Origin: Pseudomonas sp. NBRC 111124
GTDB taxonomy: Bacteria; Pseudomonadota; Gammaproteobacteria; Pseudomonadales; Pseudomonadaceae
NCBI RefSeq assembly: GCF_001320245.1
Contig: NZ_BCBA01000004.1
Span: 1 to 64,000 of the forward strand
Direction: 5' to 3'
DNA: 64,000 nt
Shown: positions 19,416 to 28,299 of the stretch, in pieces
Layout of the letters: every line of letters begins with the position of its first letter
Numbering within the stretch: position 1 is the first letter of the stretch
Program-made: the position numbers and the translations under genes
The notes under the pieces: generated by a model
Databases searched by the model: none
Told to the model about the DNA's origin: nothing
The model's input: the letters and a program-made list of their open reading frames with translations, nothing else

Positions 19416-19432
19416 TATCATTGCGCGTGATA
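19416..19432. promoter_or_regulatory. LysR-type inverted repeat upstream of mexE
   Basis: TATCA-N7-TGATA lies 83 bases before the mexE ATG. The shape and position fit a LysR-family site; MexT, which activates mexEF-oprN in P. aeruginosa, is of this family. No regulator gene is adjacent, so the link is tentative. Apart from this site and the REP pair, nothing further is seen in the gap 19213-19515. Confidence 0.35.
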
Positions 19433-19515
19433 ATAACCTTCGCTGCGTTCGATTCGTGCGTCACGCGCAAGGCACTCACACTCCGCCCACTACTAATACA
19501 TTGGCGGAGTTCTCC

Positions 19516-20757
19516 ATGGACCACTCACTCAAACCCTTGCGCTTCCCCCTCGCTGCCCTGGCAGTGGTGGTGCTCAGCGCTTGTGGCCGCACCCCCGACG
19601 CCGTGCAGGCTCCCGCCGCGCCCAAGGTCAGCGTCGCCAAGGTCATCGAGCAGCCGATCAACGAATGGGACGAGTTCACCGGCCGCCTGGAAGCGCCGGA
19701 AACCGTCGAAGTGCGCCCACGGGTCTCCGGCCAGATCGACATGGTGGCGTTCACCGAAGGTGCTCAGGTGAAGAAAGGTGACCTGCTGTTCCAGATCGAC
19801 CCGCGCCCGTTCCAGGCTGAAGTCCGCCGCCTCGAAGCTCAGTTGCAACAGGCCAAGGCCACCGCCATCCGCAGCGCCAACGAAGCCCGCCGTGGCGAGC
19901 GCCTGCGCGACAGCAACGCCATCTCTGCCGAGCTGGCCGAGTCGCGCAGCAGCGCCGCTGCCGAAGCCCGCGCCGGGGTCGATGCGATCCAGGCGCAGCT
20001 CGACCTGGCTCGCCTTAACCTCAGCTTCACCCGGGTCACCGCGCCGATCAGCGGCCGCGTCAGCCGCGCCGAATTCACCGCCGGCAACATCGTCACTGCC
20101 GATGTCACGCCGCTGACCAGCGTGGTGTCCACCGACAAGGTGTACGCCTACTTCGACGCCGACGAGCGCGTGTACCTCAAGTACACCCAGCTGGCGCGAG
20201 AAGGCCAGCGCGGCCAGAGCACCCCGGTGTACCTGGGCCTGACCAACGAAACCGGTAACCCGCACCTGGGCCAGATGAACTTCGTCGACAACCAGGTCAA
20301 CCCGCGCACCGGCACCATCCGTGGCCGCGCCGTGTTCGACAACCGTGACGGCCAGTTCACCCCTGGGCTGTATGCGCGCCTGAAGCTGGTCGGCAGCGCC
20401 CAGTACGACGCCGTGCTGATCAATGACGAAGCGGTCGGCACTGACCTTGGCAAGAAGTTCGTGCTGGTCATGGACAAGGACAACAAGGCCGCCTACCGCG
20501 CCGTGGAGCTGGGACCGAAGCTCGAAGGCCTGCGCATCGTGCGCAGCGGCCTGGCCAAGGACGACCGCATCGTGGTCAAGGGCCTGCAGCGTGTGCGCCC
20601 AGGCTCGCCGGTGACCCCGGAAGAAACCCCGATGGCCAGTGAACAGACCCTCGCCGCCCTCGCCCAGCAGCGCCAGGCCCTGGAGGCCAGCAACCCGGCG
20701 CCGAAAGTGGCCGGCACCACCGAAAAAGTCGCCAGCGCCCAGGCGCCACGCGGTTAA
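19516..20757 (+). CDS. mexE: RND efflux periplasmic adaptor, MexE-like
   Basis: A 413-residue membrane fusion protein. The N-terminus has a lipoprotein signal with lipobox LSAC, so it is anchored in the inner membrane facing the periplasm. Typical adaptor regions follow: the barrel-sandwich half (VEVRPRVSGQIDMVAF), a coiled-coil hairpin (about residues 100-165), the second lipoyl half (FTRVTAPISGRVSRAE) and the beta-barrel (PRTGTIRGRAVFDN). It precedes the pump gene by 12 bases. The trio matches the MexEF-OprN pattern of Pseudomonas, which exports chloramphenicol, fluoroquinolones, trimethoprim and some quorum-sensing precursors. Confidence 0.88.
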   Translation: MDHSLKPLRFPLAALAVVVLSACGRTPDAVQAPAAPKVSVAKVIEQPINEWDEFTGRLEAPETVEVRPRVSGQIDMVAFTEGAQVKKGDLLFQIDPRPFQAEVRRLEAQLQQAKATAIRSANEARRGERLRDSNAISAELAESRSSAAAEARAGVDAIQAQLDLARLNLSFTRVTAPISGRVSRAEFTAGNIVTADVTPLTSVVSTDKVYAYFDADERVYLKYTQLAREGQRGQSTPVYLGLTNETGNPHLGQMNFVDNQVNPRTGTIRGRAVFDNRDGQFTPGLYARLKLVGSAQYDAVLINDEAVGTDLGKKFVLVMDKDNKAAYRAVELGPKLEGLRIVRSGLAKDDRIVVKGLQRVRPGSPVTPEETPMASEQTLAALAQQRQALEASNPAPKVAGTTEKVASAQAPRG

Positions 20758-20769
20758 GGGACCCCACCG

Positions 20770-23700
20770 ATGAACTTTTCGAAATTCTTCATTACCCGGC
20801 CAATCTTCGCCGCGGTGCTGTCGCTGGTGCTGTTGATCGCGGGCTCGATCTCGCTGTTCCAGCTGCCGATCAGCGAATACCCCGAAGTGGTCCCGCCGAC
20901 CGTGGTGGTGCGCGCCAACTTCCCCGGCGCCAACCCCAAGGTCATCGGCGAGACCGTCGCCGCGCCGCTGGAACAGGCCATCACCGGTGTCGAGAACATG
21001 CTGTACATGTCCTCGCAATCCACCGCCGACGGCAAGCTGACCCTGACCATCACCTTCGCCCTGGGCACCGACCTGGACAACGCCCAGGTGCAGGTGCAGA
21101 ACCGCGTCACCCGTACCCAGCCCAAGCTGCCAGAGGAAGTGACCCGGATCGGTATTACCGTCGACAAGGCGTCGCCCGACCTGACCATGGTCGTGCACCT
21201 GACCTCGCCGGACAACCGCTACGACATGCTGTACCTGTCCAACTACGCCATCCTCAACATCAAGGATGAGCTGGCGCGCCTGGGCGGCGTCGGTGACGTG
21301 CAACTGTTCGGCATGGGCGACTACTCGCTGCGTGTGTGGCTCGACCCGAACAAGACTGCGTCGCGCAACCTGACTGCCAGCGACGTCGTGGCGGCTATCC
21401 GCGAGCAGAACCGCCAGGTCGCTGCCGGCCAGCTGGGCGCCCCGCCCGCCCCTGGTGCGACCAGCTTCCAGCTGTCGATCAACACCCAGGGCCGCCTGGT
21501 CAACGAGGAAGAGTTCGAGAACATCATCATCCGTGCCGGTGCCAATGGCGAAATCACCCGCCTGAAGGACATCGCCCGGGTCGAGCTCGGTTCCAGCCAG
21601 TACGCCCTGCGCTCGCTGCTGAACAACCAGCCGGCAGTGGCCATCCCGATCTTCCAGCGCCCAGGCTCCAACGCCATTGAGATCTCCGACGAAGTGCGGG
21701 CAAAGATGGCCGAGCTGAAGAAGGACTTCCCGCAAGGCATGGACTACAGCATCGTCTATGACCCGACCGTGTTCGTGCGCGGCTCCATCGAAGCGGTGGT
21801 GCACACCCTGTTCGAAGCGCTGATCCTGGTCGTGCTGGTGGTGATCCTGTTCCTGCAGACCTGGCGCGCCTCGATCATCCCGCTGATGGCCGTACCCGTC
21901 TCGCTGATCGGTACCTTCGCGGTGATGCACCTGTTCGGCTTCTCGCTCAACGCCTTGTCGCTGTTCGGCCTGGTATTGGCCATCGGCATCGTGGTGGACG
22001 ACGCCATCGTGGTGGTGGAGAACGTCGAGCGCAACATTGGGCTAGGCTTGAAACCCCTGGAAGCCACGCAAAAAGCCATGAGCGAAGTGACCGGGCCGAT
22101 CATCGCCACGGCACTGGTGCTGTGCGCGGTGTTCGTGCCTGCTGCGTTCATTTCCGGCCTCACCGGGCAGTTCTACAAGCAATTCGCGCTGACCATCGCC
22201 ATTTCCACCGTGATCTCGGCGTTCAACTCGCTGACCCTTTCCCCCGCGCTGGCGGCCGTGCTGCTCAAAGACCACCACGCGCCGAAGGACCGCTTCTCGC
22301 GGTTCCTCGAACGCCTGCTGGGCAGCTGGCTGTTCGCCCCGTTCAACCGCTTCTTCGACCGTGCCAGCCACAGCTACGTCGGCGGCGTGCGCCGGGTCAT
22401 CCGCTCCAGCGGCATTGCCCTGTTCATCTATGCCGGGCTGATGGGCCTGACCTACCTGGGCTTCTCATCCACGCCGACCGGTTTCGTCCCGGCGCAGGAC
22501 AAGCAGTACCTGGTGGCCTTCGCCCAACTGCCAGACGCCGCCAGCCTCGACCGCACCGAGGCGGTAATCAAGCGCATGAGCGAAATCGCTCTCGAGCAAC
22601 CGGGCGTAGCCGATTCGGTGGCCTTCCCGGGCCTGTCGATCAACGGCTTCACCAACAGCCCGAACAGCGGCATCGTGTTCACCCCACTGAAGCCGTTCGA
22701 CGAGCGCAAGGACCCGAGCCAGTCGGCTGCAGCGATTGCCGCCGCGCTGAACGCTAAGTTCGCCGACATCCAGGACGCCTACATCGCGATCTTCCCGCCA
22801 CCGCCTGTGCAAGGCCTGGGCACCATCGGCGGCTTCCGTCTGCAGATCGAGGACCGCGGCAACCTGGGCTACGAAGCGCTGTACAAAGAGACCCAGAACA
22901 TCATCGCCAAGAGCCACAACGTGCCGGAACTGGCGGGGTTGTTCACCAGCTACCAGGTCAACGTGCCACAGGTCGATGCCGCCATCGACCGGGAAAAGGC
23001 CAAGACCCATGGCGTGGCGATCACCGACATCTTCGACACCCTGCAGGTCTATCTGGGTTCGCTGTACACCAACGACTTCAACCGCTTTGGCCGTACTTAT
23101 CAGGTCAACGTCCAGGCCGAGCAGCAGTTCCGCCTCGATGCCGAGCAGATCGGCCAGCTGAAAGTGCGCAACAACCTCGGCGAGATGATCCCGCTGGCGA
23201 CCTTCCTCAAGGTCAGCGACACCTCCGGGCCTGACCGGGTGATGCACTACAACGGCTTCATCACCGCCGAGATCAACGGTGCCGCAGCCCCGGGCTACAG
23301 CTCCGGCCAGGCTGAGGCGGCGATCGAAAAGCTGCTCAAGCAAGAGCTGCCCAATGGCATGACCTACGAGTGGACCGACCTGACCTACCAGCAGATCCTC
23401 TCGGGCAATACCGCGCTGTTCGTGTTCCCGCTGTGCGTACTGCTGGCCTTCCTGGTGCTGGCCGCCCAGTACGAGAGCTGGAGCCTGCCGCTGGCGGTGA
23501 TCCTGATCGTGCCGATGACCCTGCTGTCGGCCATCACTGGCGTGATCGTGTCGGGTGGCGACAACAACATCTTCACCCAGATCGGCCTGATCGTGCTGGT
23601 GGGCCTGGCGTGCAAGAACGCGATCCTGATCGTCGAGTTCGCCAAGGATGAACAGGCCAAGGGCCTCGACCCGCTGGCTGCGGTGCTGGAGGCCTGCCGC

Positions 23701-23949
23701 CTGCGCCTGCGGCCGATCCTGATGACCTCGATCGCCTTCATCATGGGTGTAGTGCCGCTGGTGTTCAGCTCGGGTGCCGGCTCGGAAATGCGCCATGCCA
23801 TGGGTGTGGCGGTGTTCTCGGGGATGATCGGCGTGACCGTGTTCGGCCTGTTCCTGACCCCGGTGTTCTTCTTCCTGATCCGCCGATTCGTCGAGCGTCG
23901 CCAGGCCCGCAAGGCCGAACACGCGCCTGTGCTGGAGAACCATGCATGA
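20770..23949 (+). CDS. mexF: RND efflux inner-membrane pump, MexF-like (HAE1 family)
   Basis: A 1059-residue resistance-nodulation-division permease with the full family length. Visible landmarks are the opening helix (FFITRPIFAAVLSLVLL), the helix 4 proton-relay motif GIVVDDAIVVVENVER with its paired Asp, and the duplicated second half with GLACKNAILIVEFA and a terminal helix bundle. Two large periplasmic loops carry the pore and docking domains. The C-terminus overlaps the start of the outer-membrane gene by four bases (ATGA). Drug export is expected; the exact spectrum cannot be deduced. Confidence 0.93.
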   Translation: MNFSKFFITRPIFAAVLSLVLLIAGSISLFQLPISEYPEVVPPTVVVRANFPGANPKVIGETVAAPLEQAITGVENMLYMSSQSTADGKLTLTITFALGTDLDNAQVQVQNRVTRTQPKLPEEVTRIGITVDKASPDLTMVVHLTSPDNRYDMLYLSNYAILNIKDELARLGGVGDVQLFGMGDYSLRVWLDPNKTASRNLTASDVVAAIREQNRQVAAGQLGAPPAPGATSFQLSINTQGRLVNEEEFENIIIRAGANGEITRLKDIARVELGSSQYALRSLLNNQPAVAIPIFQRPGSNAIEISDEVRAKMAELKKDFPQGMDYSIVYDPTVFVRGSIEAVVHTLFEALILVVLVVILFLQTWRASIIPLMAVPVSLIGTFAVMHLFGFSLNALSLFGLVLAIGIVVDDAIVVVENVERNIGLGLKPLEATQKAMSEVTGPIIATALVLCAVFVPAAFISGLTGQFYKQFALTIAISTVISAFNSLTLSPALAAVLLKDHHAPKDRFSRFLERLLGSWLFAPFNRFFDRASHSYVGGVRRVIRSSGIALFIYAGLMGLTYLGFSSTPTGFVPAQDKQYLVAFAQLPDAASLDRTEAVIKRMSEIALEQPGVADSVAFPGLSINGFTNSPNSGIVFTPLKPFDERKDPSQSAAAIAAALNAKFADIQDAYIAIFPPPPVQGLGTIGGFRLQIEDRGNLGYEALYKETQNIIAKSHNVPELAGLFTSYQVNVPQVDAAIDREKAKTHGVAITDIFDTLQVYLGSLYTNDFNRFGRTYQVNVQAEQQFRLDAEQIGQLKVRNNLGEMIPLATFLKVSDTSGPDRVMHYNGFITAEINGAAAPGYSSGQAEAAIEKLLKQELPNGMTYEWTDLTYQQILSGNTALFVFPLCVLLAFLVLAAQYESWSLPLAVILIVPMTLLSAITGVIVSGGDNNIFTQIGLIVLVGLACKNAILIVEFAKDEQAKGLDPLAAVLEACRLRLRPILMTSIAFIMGVVPLVFSSGAGSEMRHAMGVAVFSGMIGVTVFGLFLTPVFFFLIRRFVERRQARKAEHAPVLENHA

Positions 23950-25364
23950 ACCTGCTCAAACCCCTGACACCGAGCCTGCTGGCACTGGCCCTGGCGGCCT
24001 GCGCAGTAGGCCCGGACTACAAGACGCCGGACACGGAACCTGCGCAATTCGACAGCACCGACGTGCGGGCCAAGGCCTTCGACCGCAGCCGCTTCGAAAG
24101 TTTGTGGTGGAAGCAGTTCGACGACCCGGTGCTGAACCAGCTGGTGCAGGCATCGCTGGAAGGCAACCGCGACCTGCGCGTGGCCTTCGCCCGGCTCAAG
24201 GCAGCCCGGGCGATTTACGATGATGTCGCCAACGACCCATTGCCGGTGGTTACCAGCCGCGCCAGCAGCGAAATCGGCAAAGGCCAGGTTCCCGGCCAGA
24301 CCACGCAGCGGGTCAACCAGGAGCGCTACGACCTAGGCCTGGACATGGTCTGGGAGCTTGACCTGTTCGGCCGCATCCAGCGTCAGATCGAGGCCAGCGA
24401 GGCTCAGGAAGCAACAGCGCAGGCCGACCTGCAACAGCTGCAGGTCAGCCTGATCGCCGAGCTGGTCGACGCTTACGGCCAATTGCGTGGTGCACAACTG
24501 CGCGAGAACATCGCCGTGGCCAACCTCAAGACCCAGCAGGAGTCGCGCAACATCACCGTTACCCTGCGCGACGCCGGGGTCGGCAACGAGCTCGACGTGG
24601 TGCGTGCCGATGCCCGTCTGGCCGGTGTTGAAGCCACCGTGCCGCAGCTGCAGGCTGAACAGGCCCGGGCGCGGCACCGCATCGCCACCCTGCTCGGCCA
24701 GCGCCCCGACGCGCTGAGCGTGGACCTTTCGCCCAAAGCCCTGCCAGCCATCTCCAAGGCCTTGCCGGTGGGCGACCCCGGCGAGCTGCTGCGCCGTCGC
24801 CCGGATATCCGCAGCGCCGAGCGCCAGTTGGCTGCAGCCACCGCCAATGTCGGCGTAGCCACCGCCGATCTGTTCCCACGGGTAAGCCTGAGCGGCTTCC
24901 TCGGCTTTACCGCCGCCCGTGGCTCGCAGATCGGCTCGTCGGCGGCCAACGCCTGGGCGCTGGGGCCAAGCATCACTTGGGCCGCCTTCGACCTGGGCAG
25001 CGTGCGGGCCCGCCTGCGCGGCGCCAAGGCTGATGCCGAAGGCGCCCTGGCCAACTATGAGCAGCAGGTGCTGCTGGCCCTGGAGGAGTCGGCCAACGCC
25101 TTCAGTGACTACGACAAGACGCAGCAGCGTTTACTGTCGCTGATGCGCCAGAGCGACGCCAGCCGCAAGGCGGCCGACCTGGCCTCGGTGCGTTATCGCG
25201 AGGGCACGGTGGACTACCTGGTGCTGCTCGATGCCGAACGCGAACGCCTGAGCGCCGAAGACGCCCAGGCCCAGGGCGAGGTCGAGCTGTACCGCGGCAT
25301 CGTCTCGATCTACAAGGCCCTTGGCGGCGGCTGGCAGCCGGAAACCGTCGCCAGCACACGCTGA
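23946..25364 (+). CDS. oprN: RND efflux outer-membrane factor, OprN-like (NodT family)
   Basis: A 472-residue TolC-type outer-membrane channel. The signal peptide ends in lipobox LAAC at residue 19, followed by AVGPDYKTPD, a start shared by OprM/OprN/TtgC. Two repeated halves each hold an alpha-barrel hairpin and strands (VWELDLFGRIQRQIEASEAQ; LLRRRPDIRSAERQLAAATANVGVATADLFP). Its ATG overlaps the pump stop, and an intrinsic terminator follows 50 bases after the stop, closing the operon. Confidence 0.92.
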   Translation: MNLLKPLTPSLLALALAACAVGPDYKTPDTEPAQFDSTDVRAKAFDRSRFESLWWKQFDDPVLNQLVQASLEGNRDLRVAFARLKAARAIYDDVANDPLPVVTSRASSEIGKGQVPGQTTQRVNQERYDLGLDMVWELDLFGRIQRQIEASEAQEATAQADLQQLQVSLIAELVDAYGQLRGAQLRENIAVANLKTQQESRNITVTLRDAGVGNELDVVRADARLAGVEATVPQLQAEQARARHRIATLLGQRPDALSVDLSPKALPAISKALPVGDPGELLRRRPDIRSAERQLAAATANVGVATADLFPRVSLSGFLGFTAARGSQIGSSAANAWALGPSITWAAFDLGSVRARLRGAKADAEGALANYEQQVLLALEESANAFSDYDKTQQRLLSLMRQSDASRKAADLASVRYREGTVDYLVLLDAERERLSAEDAQAQGEVELYRGIVSIYKALGGGWQPETVASTR

Positions 25365-25413
25365 CCCGCCCCGTTTCAACGACTCCTTTGGTTGGTGACT
25401 CTCCCAACCTTTT

Positions 25414-25446
25414 GCCCCGCAGGCCTTGGTCCGCGGGGCTTTTTTA
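25414..25446 (+). terminator. Rho-independent terminator of the mexEF-oprN operon
   Basis: GCCCCGC pairs with GCGGGGC across a 12-base loop, and the 3' arm is followed directly by a run of six T. This is a classical intrinsic terminator. Confidence 0.9.
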
Positions 25447-25531
25447 TTGACCCTTGGCGACCCTGCGGCTTGCAGCCCAGGGCATTCTGCCCCAAGCTCT
25501 CCCTTCCCACCGCCATGGATCGCTGCGCCCG

Positions 25532-26587
25532 ATGCCCAGACGCCTCAGCTACCTGATCGCCGTACTGCTGCTGATTCTGGTGTCGATCGCCATCGTTTCC
25601 CTGCGCCGCGACGACAAGCCGGCACCGCCAGTGCTGCCGCCCCACAGTTACGGCAAGGCGTTGCGCCAGGCGCATGATGGCTTGCCGGGCGCCGCCCGGG
25701 TGCTGTATCAGCAACTGCAGCGCGATGACCTGACGCCAATCCGCCGCGCCGCACTCTATGCCGAGTTGCCCAACTACCCCTCGCCACAGGCACTGAAGCT
25801 GGCCCGCCTGGACCTGGAAAACGACGACCCGCTGGTGCGCCGTGCAGCCATTGGCAGTATTCGCAAGCTATTGCCGCCCTCCCAGCGCAGCCTGGTGCTG
25901 GGGCCACTGCTGGACGATGACGAGCAGAGCGTACGCTTCGCCGCGGTGGATGCCCTGCTTGGCCTCGACCCCGATGCCATCGGCCTTTATTTCGGCCCGT
26001 TGCAGACTGCGCTGGAGCAGTACCAGCAGGCCCTGGAAAAGCAACCCGATGACGCCGAAGCCCAGGTGCACCTGGCGCGCCTGTACCTGCACGAAAATGA
26101 TTACGACCAGGCGGCTGCAGCCCTGCAGCGCAGCCTCTCGGTGGCCCCGGATGGCTCTGACGCCTTGGCCACCCAAGTGCGGCTGCTGGAACGCCAGGGC
26201 CATCATGACCAATCCCGGCAGGTGCTGGCCAAGGCCCTGGCGCTGCGTCCGGACTCGGCATTCCTGCAATACGAGCTGGGGCTGTGGCTGATCCGCCATG
26301 ACCAGCGTGAATACGCCTTGCTCGCCTTGTCGCGCGCGGTGGAGCTGGAACCGGAAAATGCCGATTACCGCTACACCTTGGCGGTGACCTTGCACGACCT
26401 GGATCAGTCCGATGCCGCGCAGAAGCAACTGGAAACCCTGCTCAGCCGCCAGCCGGCAAATCGCCGGGCGCGGGTGCAGCTGATCCAGTACTGGAAAGAG
26501 TCCGGCCAGCTGCAGAATGTTCAGGTCTTGCTGGCTGAGCTCGAGCGGCAGAACCCGGACGATCCCTTCTTGCAACAGGGGCTGTAG
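25532..26587 (+). CDS. Membrane-anchored HEAT-like and TPR repeat protein
   Basis: A 351-residue protein with a single N-terminal membrane helix (YLIAVLLLILVSIAIVSL), followed by a short proline-rich linker, a HEAT-like region (about 70-150, with DPLVRRAAIGSIRKLLP and EQSVRFAAVDALL) and four or five tetratricopeptide repeats to the C-terminus (for example AEAQVHLARLYLHENDYDQA). It probably projects into the periplasm and scaffolds protein complexes; no enzyme motif is present. Its partner is unknown. It starts 86 bases beyond the oprN terminator, so it has its own promoter. Confidence 0.75.
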   Translation: MPRRLSYLIAVLLLILVSIAIVSLRRDDKPAPPVLPPHSYGKALRQAHDGLPGAARVLYQQLQRDDLTPIRRAALYAELPNYPSPQALKLARLDLENDDPLVRRAAIGSIRKLLPPSQRSLVLGPLLDDDEQSVRFAAVDALLGLDPDAIGLYFGPLQTALEQYQQALEKQPDDAEAQVHLARLYLHENDYDQAAAALQRSLSVAPDGSDALATQVRLLERQGHHDQSRQVLAKALALRPDSAFLQYELGLWLIRHDQREYALLALSRAVELEPENADYRYTLAVTLHDLDQSDAAQKQLETLLSRQPANRRARVQLIQYWKESGQLQNVQVLLAELERQNPDDPFLQQGL

Positions 26588-26690
26588 ATTGCGTTGAACC
26601 CTGGATGAAAGCCAGCGGTCCAGTGGGTATCGGACCCTTCAGGTGCCAAGGGCACTGTCCGACCTTGTCGACCGTTTCAGGAGAATCGCA

Positions 26691-28286
26691 TTGGCCAGCT
26701 CGTTGGCGATGGACGAACGTGCTCTGATCCTGGCCCCGGATCAGCTTGCCAGCAATACGTCGAAGTTGCTGGCGGCAGCCGGCGTCGATTGCTTGTGCGC
26801 GCAGGATATCGCCAGGCTGCAGGCTGGTCTGATTGAGGGCGCAGGCCTGGCGATCATCGCCGAAGAGGCGCTGAACGTGAGTGCAATCAGCCTACTGCAG
26901 GGGTATATCGACCAACAGCCGGCCTGGTCCGACCTGCCCATCGTGCTGCTGACGTGCACGCCCGCTGCGACCACTTCTGCCGCCATGCTTGCGGGCAACC
27001 TGACCCTGCTTGCCGCACCTTTCGAAGATGATCGCCTGCTCGATCTGGCCCAGACAAGTTTGCGCAACCGGCGCCGCCAGTACCTCGCACGCGACCATAT
27101 GCTCGACCTGCAACAGCGCTTGGAGGCGCGTAGCGAGGAACAGCAGATTATCGACCAAGCTTTGCAGCAGACCCGCAAGATGGAGGCAATCGGCCAACTG
27201 GCCGGCGGCGTGGCGCATGACTTCAACAACCTGCTGACCAGCATAGGAGGCAGCTTCGAGCTGATCGACCGGCGCCTGAAGAACGGGCGTAGTGACGGCC
27301 TTGATGGGATCCTGCGCATGGGCCAGCAAGCCGTGTCACGCGCCGCAGTGCTTACCCATCGCCTGCTCGCGTTTTCGTCCAGGCAATCGCTGCACAGTCA
27401 ACGCATCGACCTGCTTGCGCTACTGCAACCGCAGCGCCTCGAAGCTGTCCTTGCCCAAGGAGTGGACCTGCACCTTGATCTTCCGGCAAACCTGTGGGCA
27501 GTGCAGGCGGACGAAGAGCAATTGCAAGAGGCGGTGAACAACCTGCTGGTCAATGCCTGCGAGGCCATGCCCAACGGGGGCATGTTGCGTATAGAAGCCA
27601 GCAACCAGCAGATTGACGCTCAGCAGGTTGGCAGCGGTGGGCTGGTCACAGGGGACTATGCCCGCCTGAGCATCATCGATGATGGCCAGGGCATGTCCCA
27701 GAGCACCCTGGAGCATGCATTCGAGCCCTTCTTCAGTACCAAGCCGGTGGGCCAGGGGATTGGGCTTGGCTTGTCGATGGTTTATGGCTTCAGCAAGCAG
27801 TCCCACGGCCACGTGGCGCTGTTCAGCGAGATCGGCCACGGCACACGCGTGGACCTTTACCTGCCCCGCCACCTTGATCCGCAACGCCCTGAGGCATCCA
27901 AGCCGTGCCCTTCGCCTGCCAGTAAAAGCCGTAATGTGCTGGTGGTCGAGGATGATCCTCATGTCCGCGAGCTGCTTTGCCAGGCGTTGCAGGATGAGGG
28001 CTATGCCTGCCGCAGTGCCAGCAACGCCAGCGAGGCCTTGCAGCTGCTGCGCTCGGCGCAGATGATTGACTTGCTGCTCAGCGATGTCGGCCTGCCGGGC
28101 ATGAATGGCCGACAACTGGCCGAGATCGCGCGCAAGCTACGCCCGCAGCTTCCGGTACTGTTCATCACCGGATACGCCGAGACGGCGATGGCGCGCGAAG
28201 GGTTTCTCGCGCCGGGGATGCAACTGATCTGCAAGCCATTCGAGCTCAGGCAGTTGCAGGCACGAATAGCCGACATGCTGGGTTAA
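26691..28286 (+). CDS. Soluble hybrid histidine kinase with C-terminal receiver
   Basis: A 531-residue kinase if it starts at TTG 26691, which has a CAGGAG site 8 bases upstream; a weaker GTG at 26643 is in frame. The first 110 residues look like a degenerate receiver or sensor fold without membrane helices. Then come a dimerisation/phosphoacceptor helix with His176 (GGVAHDFNNLL), an ATPase domain (NNLLVNACEAMP; DDGQGMS; GIGLGLSMVYGF) and a receiver whose acceptor is Asp465 (LLLSDVGLPGMNG). The HDFNNLL type is common in Pseudomonas multi-sensor kinases. There is no HPt or response regulator gene nearby. It converges with a second hybrid kinase 13 bases away. Confidence 0.85.
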   Translation: MASSLAMDERALILAPDQLASNTSKLLAAAGVDCLCAQDIARLQAGLIEGAGLAIIAEEALNVSAISLLQGYIDQQPAWSDLPIVLLTCTPAATTSAAMLAGNLTLLAAPFEDDRLLDLAQTSLRNRRRQYLARDHMLDLQQRLEARSEEQQIIDQALQQTRKMEAIGQLAGGVAHDFNNLLTSIGGSFELIDRRLKNGRSDGLDGILRMGQQAVSRAAVLTHRLLAFSSRQSLHSQRIDLLALLQPQRLEAVLAQGVDLHLDLPANLWAVQADEEQLQEAVNNLLVNACEAMPNGGMLRIEASNQQIDAQQVGSGGLVTGDYARLSIIDDGQGMSQSTLEHAFEPFFSTKPVGQGIGLGLSMVYGFSKQSHGHVALFSEIGHGTRVDLYLPRHLDPQRPEASKPCPSPASKSRNVLVVEDDPHVRELLCQALQDEGYACRSASNASEALQLLRSAQMIDLLLSDVGLPGMNGRQLAEIARKLRPQLPVLFITGYAETAMAREGFLAPGMQLICKPFELRQLQARIADMLG

Positions 28287-28299
28287 ATCCTGGGCCCAG

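Noticed and set aside
19525..21930. Very long open frame antisense to mexE and mexF (801 codons)
   Set aside because: High-GC codon bias leaves antisense frames open; the translation is His/Gln/Asp-rich with no domain, while the plus strand encodes clear RND proteins.
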